A DNA stretch of 18,314 nucleotides from assembly GCA_963674955.2 (NCBI GenBank), contig CAXXKR010000006.1, forward strand, positions 1 to 18,314, given 5' to 3'. How positions within the stretch are numbered: position 1 is the stretch's first letter; the number at the start of each line of letters is the position of its first letter. Source of the stretch: G963674955 sp963674955 (GTDB lineage Bacteria > Desulfobacterota > Desulfovibrionia > Desulfovibrionales > Desulfovibrionaceae). Below are positions 14,659 to 18,314 of this stretch, one piece after another. The notes beneath the pieces were generated by a model. It saw only the letters and a list, made by a program, of their open reading frames with translations, searched no databases and was not told where the DNA came from. The position numbers and the translations under genes are program-made.

Positions 14659-15750
14659 TCAGGATGAAACCGCTGTGGCGGATTCCGCATTGCTCAGGGT
14701 CAAAGTGTCCCATTGCAGCGGCTCCTCATGCTTGACCGACCGCTTGAGAGTGGCCCCCAGAACCTCGTCCCAATGAATGGGCGATATGCCGTCCCTTGGG
14801 CTTCTGGTGGTCAGGTCGGATTCGATGAGCGTATGCCCTGCGGGCAAATCCCTTGAAAAAACAATGCACTTGCGCAGCTTCTTGGCCGCGGACTGTTCCT
14901 CCGGGAAAACGATCTTGCCCTTGACCTGGGTGGCCTTCTCCACTTCCCGGACCATGCTGACCATCTGGGCCAGCTGCCTTGGTTCCAGGGAGACCTGATG
15001 GTCCGTGCCCTTCATGCTCTTGTCCAAGGTGAAGTGGCGTTCTATGACGCAGGCTCCAAAGGCCACGGAAGCGATACTGGGGCCGAGGCCGCGCTCATGG
15101 CCGGAGTAGCCGACAGGCAGGCCGTAGCGCTCGGCAAGACTCTCGATGACCGGCAGGCCGATCTGCTCTTCCGGGCAGGGATAGCTGCTGTTGCAGTGCA
15201 GAAGCACGATCTGGTCGTGGTAGCGCCTGATTTCGGCCAGGGCCACGTCGATGTCGTCCAGTGAGCTCATGCCCGATGACATTATTATTGGTATGCGCGT
15301 CTGTGCGCAACGGCGCACCAGCGGCAGGTTGACCAGATCGGCGGAACTGATTTTCAAAAGCTCCACATCCAATTCCAGAATCTGCTCCAGGCTGGGTTCG
15401 TCCCAGCAGGAGGCGAAAAAGACCAGCCCCAGAGACTCGGTGTATTCCTTGATCTGGGCCATTTCATCGATATCCAGTTCCAGGGCCAGGCGATGCTCGC
15501 CGTAAGTGGGGCCGAAACTGTTCTTTCCGGTATACGGGGCCAGCCTTCCGGCTCGCGTCAGCAATGCCTCCATGTCCCTTTTCTGGAACTTGACGGCGTG
15601 GACACCGGCCTCGGCGGCTTTCCTGACCATATCCTTGGCCACTTCAAAACAACCCTGGTGGTTGTTCCCGATCTCGGCGACGATGAAGCAGGGACAATCT
15701 TGCCCGATCCTGACTCCGGAACGCAGTACGATGTGGTTGATCTTTTTCAT
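14659..15750 (-). CDS. neuB: NeuB-family nonulosonic/sialic acid synthase
   Basis: A 363-residue enzyme of the usual length. The TIM-barrel NeuB domain (about 20-265) shows FIVAEIGNNHQG, AVKFQKRD, LLKISSADLVN, MSSGMSS, GYSGHERGLG and ERHFTLDKSMKGTDHQVSLEP. A C-terminal SAF (antifreeze-like) domain follows (about 285-350; VFSRDLPAGHTLIESDL). The family condenses phosphoenolpyruvate with an N-acetyl-hexosamine to form Neu5Ac, legionaminic or pseudaminic acid. YGEHRLALE and KGTDHQVSLEP recall, from memory, animal NANS more than PseI, so the exact sugar is open. The ATG at 15750 has only a weak GGA upstream. The convergent Maf gene suggests its product is attached to flagellin; the other pathway enzymes are absent here. 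Confidence 0.85.
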   Translation of the reverse strand: MKKINHIVLRSGVRIGQDCPCFIVAEIGNNHQGCFEVAKDMVRKAAEAGVHAVKFQKRDMEALLTRAGRLAPYTGKNSFGPTYGEHRLALELDIDEMAQIKEYTESLGLVFFASCWDEPSLEQILELDVELLKISSADLVNLPLVRRCAQTRIPIIMSSGMSSLDDIDVALAEIRRYHDQIVLLHCNSSYPCPEEQIGLPVIESLAERYGLPVGYSGHERGLGPSIASVAFGACVIERHFTLDKSMKGTDHQVSLEPRQLAQMVSMVREVEKATQVKGKIVFPEEQSAAKKLRKCIVFSRDLPAGHTLIESDLTTRSPRDGISPIHWDEVLGATLKRSVKHEEPLQWDTLTLSNAESATAVSS

Positions 15751-15758
15751 GTGTGATC

Positions 15759-15787
15759 CATATACCTTTTATGCTGTAAGTCGGCAA
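15759..15787 (-). promoter_or_regulatory. Candidate promoter of the NeuB-type gene
   Basis: On the minus strand TTGCCG (15787-15782) is followed after exactly 17 bp by TATATG (15764-15759). Both are 4/6 matches to sigma-70 consensus. The -10 ends 8 bases before the ATG at 15750, so the transcript would have almost no leader, in line with the weak Shine-Dalgarno sequence. Confidence 0.4.
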
Positions 15788-16047
15788 CCTCCCCCCACAT
15801 ATTTGCTATGGGGAAAGGTCAAGGTTTCAATCAACGTTCATGCCGAACCGGATACGGGCATAAACCTGTGCCAATAAATTATCGGTCGGAACGCATGTTT
15901 TCATTAGATAGCAAAAAAGATACCATTTTCTGCACAATCCAGATTTTGACGTGTTCTCAACCCGAAAGACAGGACAAGGCATGGGCCTCTGGACATTCAA
16001 TCGCCATAGGCTGTATCCTGGGGACACGGGCCGATTCCTGTTATATC
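15788..16047. other. Intergenic stretch with no gene recognised
   Basis: Between the NeuB promoter and the tRNA promoter I see no credible coding sequence: short open frames here have poor codon use and no RBS, and one runs through the tRNA. It holds a weak hairpin at 15840-15861 (ATGCCG/CGGGCAT with a bulge) and an imperfect dyad CCCC..ATA/TATGGGG at about 15792-15813. Base composition is more AT-rich than in the flanking genes. Confidence 0.6.
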
Positions 16048-16076
16048 TTGACTTGGCCAGACGCCTTGGATAACAA
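16048..16076 (+). promoter_or_regulatory. Promoter of tRNA-Thr
   Basis: TTGACT (16048-16053) is a 5/6 match to the -35 consensus. Seventeen bases later TAACAA (16071-16076) is a weak -10; the overlapping GATAAC is an alternative with shorter spacing. The predicted start would be about 10 bp before the tRNA 5' end. Confidence 0.45.
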
Positions 16077-16092
16077 GGCTTCTCCATTGTGG

Positions 16093-16168
<76 letters not shown>

Positions 16169-16172
16169 GGAA

Positions 16173-16220
16173 AATCAAGGGCTGACAACGTCTAACAGCG
16201 TTATCAGCCTTTTTTTGATT
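16173..16220 (+). terminator. Rho-independent terminator after tRNA-Thr
   Basis: GGCTGACAACG (16180-16190) pairs with CGTTATCAGCC (16199-16209) with a single wobble over 11 bp, an 8-nt loop and seven Ts (16210-16216). The flanks AATCAA (16173-16178) and TTGATT (16215-16220) are also complementary. Confidence 0.85.
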
Positions 16221-16250
16221 CTACCAAAATCTACCAAAAATTACCAAAAT
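16221..16250. repeat. Three tandem 10-bp repeats next to tRNA-Thr
   Basis: CTACCAAAAT, CTACCAAAAA and TTACCAAAAT follow each other without spacing. The period equals about one helical turn, so a protein could bind all three on one face of the DNA. Tandem decamers beside a tRNA 3' end resemble the arm-type sites of tyrosine integrases such as phage lambda's P' sites. No integrase gene is in the window, so this role is inference. Confidence 0.6.
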
Positions 16251-16280
16251 CGGGTGCAATATGCACCCGATTTGCACCCG
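16251..16280. repeat. Hairpin plus extra half copy between tandem repeats and CRISPR array
   Basis: CGGGTGCA-ata-TGCACCCG (16251-16269) is a perfect 8-bp stem. A second TGCACCCG follows at 16273-16280, so one arm is present twice as a direct repeat. No T-run follows. It could be a protein binding site of an attachment region or the remains of an array trailer. Confidence 0.5.
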
Positions 16281-16422
16281 GTAATCTTCTTTAATAAATT
16301 GCCTTCCAAAACCTAGTCTCCTAAACTTTACGGAGGATTATATGAACGGAGAAAAAAGTTAGGGTTGCCTTCCAAAACCTAGTCTCCTAAACTAGCCGTC
16401 AACCAGTCCGTTCACGCTCAAC

Positions 16423-16728
16423 AGTTAGGGTTGCCTTCCAAAACCTAGTCTCCTAAACTTCCGTTATCGAACCAACAAAACATGATGAAGTTAGGGTTGC
16501 CTTCCAAAACCTAGTCTCCTAAACTCCGCCACGCCTCGACAACCGCCCCGGAGGGGTTAGGGTTGCCTTCCAAAACCTAGTCTCCTAAACTGGCCGAACC
16601 CGGCGGCACCATTCTGATTAGGTTAGGGTTGCCTTCCAAAACCTAGTCTCCTAAACTCACCATCGACAGCTCTAGCCAGGACGCCAAGTTAGGGTTGCCT
16701 TCCAAAACCTAGTCTCCTAAACTTGGGC
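16423..16728. repeat. First copy of a duplicated 4-spacer CRISPR block
   Basis: These 306 bases are identical to 16754-17059, an offset of 331 bp (five repeat-spacer units). The copy contains spacers 3-6 (16460-16489, 16526-16555, 16592-16621, 16658-16687) with their five repeats, and the identity extends five bases (TGGGC) into spacer 7. Confidence 0.95.
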
Positions 16729-16753
16729 GTGGCCGTGCTCATGAGCCGGGAGG

Positions 16754-17059
16754 AGTTAGGGTTGCCTTCCAAAACCTAGTCTCCTAAACTTCCGTTATCG
16801 AACCAACAAAACATGATGAAGTTAGGGTTGCCTTCCAAAACCTAGTCTCCTAAACTCCGCCACGCCTCGACAACCGCCCCGGAGGGGTTAGGGTTGCCTT
16901 CCAAAACCTAGTCTCCTAAACTGGCCGAACCCGGCGGCACCATTCTGATTAGGTTAGGGTTGCCTTCCAAAACCTAGTCTCCTAAACTCACCATCGACAG
17001 CTCTAGCCAGGACGCCAAGTTAGGGTTGCCTTCCAAAACCTAGTCTCCTAAACTTGGGC
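16754..17059. repeat. Second copy of the duplicated 4-spacer CRISPR block
   Basis: Spacers 8-11 (16791-16820, 16857-16886, 16923-16952, 16989-17018) repeat spacers 3-6 in the same order without any difference. Spacer 7 lies between the copies and spacer 12 after the second; both are 31 bp and begin TGGGC but then differ. Confidence 0.95.
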
Positions 17060-18314
17060 AACGTGTTGCCAGGGCATCCCCAACGGTTAGGGTTGCCTTC
17101 CAAAACCTAGTCTCCTAAACTCCTGAACAGCAAGGGGGGCCGCTGATGCCGGTTAGGGTTGCCTTCCAAAACCTAGTCTCCTAAACTCGTGTGATTGACA
17201 GTGTCTGCCCGGTGTTCGTTAGGGTTGCCTTCCAAAACCTAGTCTCCTAAACTTTGCGCTGGCCCCTGCCCAACGTCTGGACGCGTTAGGGTTGCCTTCC
17301 AAAACCTAGTCTCCTAAACTTCAACCTCAACAGCTTTCCCATAGCCCATTGTTAGGGTTGCCTTCCAAAACCTAGTCTCCTAAACTTTGGCCGACGTTGT
17401 GGCCAAGCCGCGCGAAGTTAGGGTTGCCTTCCAAAACCTAGTCTCCTAAACTTAAACGCGGGTGAACACGCTGCCCGAGTAGGTTAGGGTTGCCTTCCAA
17501 AACCTAGTCTCCTAAACTATACGGGAATTACTAGGCGCGCCGGAACTTGTTAGGGTTGCCTTCCAAAACCTAGTCTCCTAAACTTATTTTGTTGACCATC
17601 TGGAGGTGGTCTGAGTTAGGGTTGCCTTCCAAAACCTAGTCTCCTAAACTACTCCCCAAAATCAACGCCCACCACCCAATGTTAGGGTTGCCTTCCAAAA
17701 CCTAGTCTCCTAAACTATTCTGTTGGCAATGTTCGGCTAGCCGAGGGTTAGGGTTGCCTTCCAAAACCTAGTCTCCTAAACTTCGCCGGGCTTGGCCTTG
17801 CCGTCCGCCACCGTTAGGGTTGCCTTCCAAAACCTAGTCTCCTAAACTACAGGCGATGGAGGTGGGGGAATGAATAGGGTTAGGGTTGCCTTCCAAAACC
17901 TAGTCTCCTAAACTCCTATTGCAACACCCTGCAACGCGGCATCTGTTAGGGTTGCCTTCCAAAACCTAGTCTCCTAAACTCGGACCACCCGTTGGCAATG
18001 TGCCATTGGTGTTAGGGTTGCCTTCCAAAACCTAGTCTCCTAAACTGACCCTGCGGGCCGGGGCGTGACCGCCTACGTTAGGGTTGCCTTCCAAAACCTA
18101 GTCTCCTAAACTTCCAGGTTGGACTCAGCTACAATGTCCTTCGTTAGGGTTGCCTTCCAAAACCTAGTCTCCTAAACTACACTGACACTATGGATGACGT
18201 AAGGGCAAGTTAGGGTTGCCTTCCAAAACCTAGTCTCCTAAACTAACCCGCCCTGCCATAACTTCGTGGAAGTCGTTAGGGTTGCCTTCCAAAACCTAGT
18301 CTCCTAAACTCACT

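Larger units (their letters stand above)
16292..18314 (-). CRISPR. CRISPR array, 31 repeats of 36 bp, runs off the right end
   Basis: The plus-strand repeat is 36 bp, starting GTTAGGGTTGCC, with AAAACC in the middle and ending CTCCTAAACT. Its ends are imperfectly inverted (GTTAGG / CCTAAAC). I count 31 repeats (first 16292-16327, last 18275-18310) and 30 complete spacers. Twenty-seven spacers are 30 bp; three are 31 bp (16724-16754, 17055-17085, 17254-17284). A 31st spacer begins at 18311. All repeats look identical except the first, whose outer 7 bases have diverged. A degenerate outer repeat marks the leader-distal end, so transcription probably runs leftward from a leader outside the window. 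The 36/30 format suits type II or type V; no cas gene or tracrRNA is visible. Twenty-six spacers are different, because four occur twice. Confidence 0.98.

Noticed and set aside
16358..18310. TTAGGG inside each repeat as telomere-like sequence
   Set aside because: The TTAGGG is only part of a 36-bp CRISPR repeat separated by unique spacers; it is not in tandem.

Overview
The window looks like chromosomal DNA of a Desulfovibrio-type sulfate-reducing bacterium (Desulfobacterota). The main reason is a complete four-gene tmc cluster: a type II tetraheme cytochrome c3, an HdrD-like CCG iron-sulfur protein, a five-helix membrane cytochrome b-like subunit, and a Trp-rich propeller protein. Tmc is known from Desulfovibrio as a transmembrane complex that links the periplasmic cytochrome c3 pool to cytoplasmic electron carriers during sulfate respiration. 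GC-rich codon third positions throughout fit the same group. No sequence search was run; family names come from motifs read by eye.

Layout. Positions 1-119 hold the last codons of hslU, followed by a strong hairpin. Positions 198-409 hold what looks like a decayed, frameshifted gene end on the minus strand. A plus-strand pair follows (502-2151): a GntR/YtrA-type regulator with a dyad touching its start codon, then a Cys-dense ferredoxin-like protein. This pair converges on a long run of minus-strand genes: manC (11258-9828), a fused ADP-forming acyl/acetyl-CoA synthetase (9656-7539), a BioD-like/DRTGG protein (7504-6440), tmcD, tmcC, tmcB and tmcA (6189-2496), and a 78-residue unknown protein (2406-2170). 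A structured 250 bp gap separates the acyl-CoA synthetase pair from tmc.

From 9828 to 15750 the genes point to sugar-nucleotide and nonulosonic acid work: manC, a DegT/WbpE-like aminotransferase, a Maf/MptE-like flagellin glycosyltransferase candidate, and a NeuB-type synthase. They would supply and attach a nonulosonic acid, probably to flagellin, but the remaining pathway enzymes are not in the window.

The right end is accessory in character. A tRNA-Thr(CGT) gene with its own promoter and terminator is followed by three tandem 10-bp repeats and a hairpin, which may mark an integrase attachment junction. A CRISPR array then runs off the window: 31 repeats of 36 bp, 30 complete spacers of 30-31 bp, and a block of four spacers present twice. 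The degenerate repeat is at the left edge, so the leader and cas genes should lie to the right, outside the window. I did not find a convincing wholly new system. The best leads are the duplicated CRISPR block, the tRNA-adjacent repeats, the Cys-rich ferredoxin next to a leaderless GntR gene, and the structured tmc leader.
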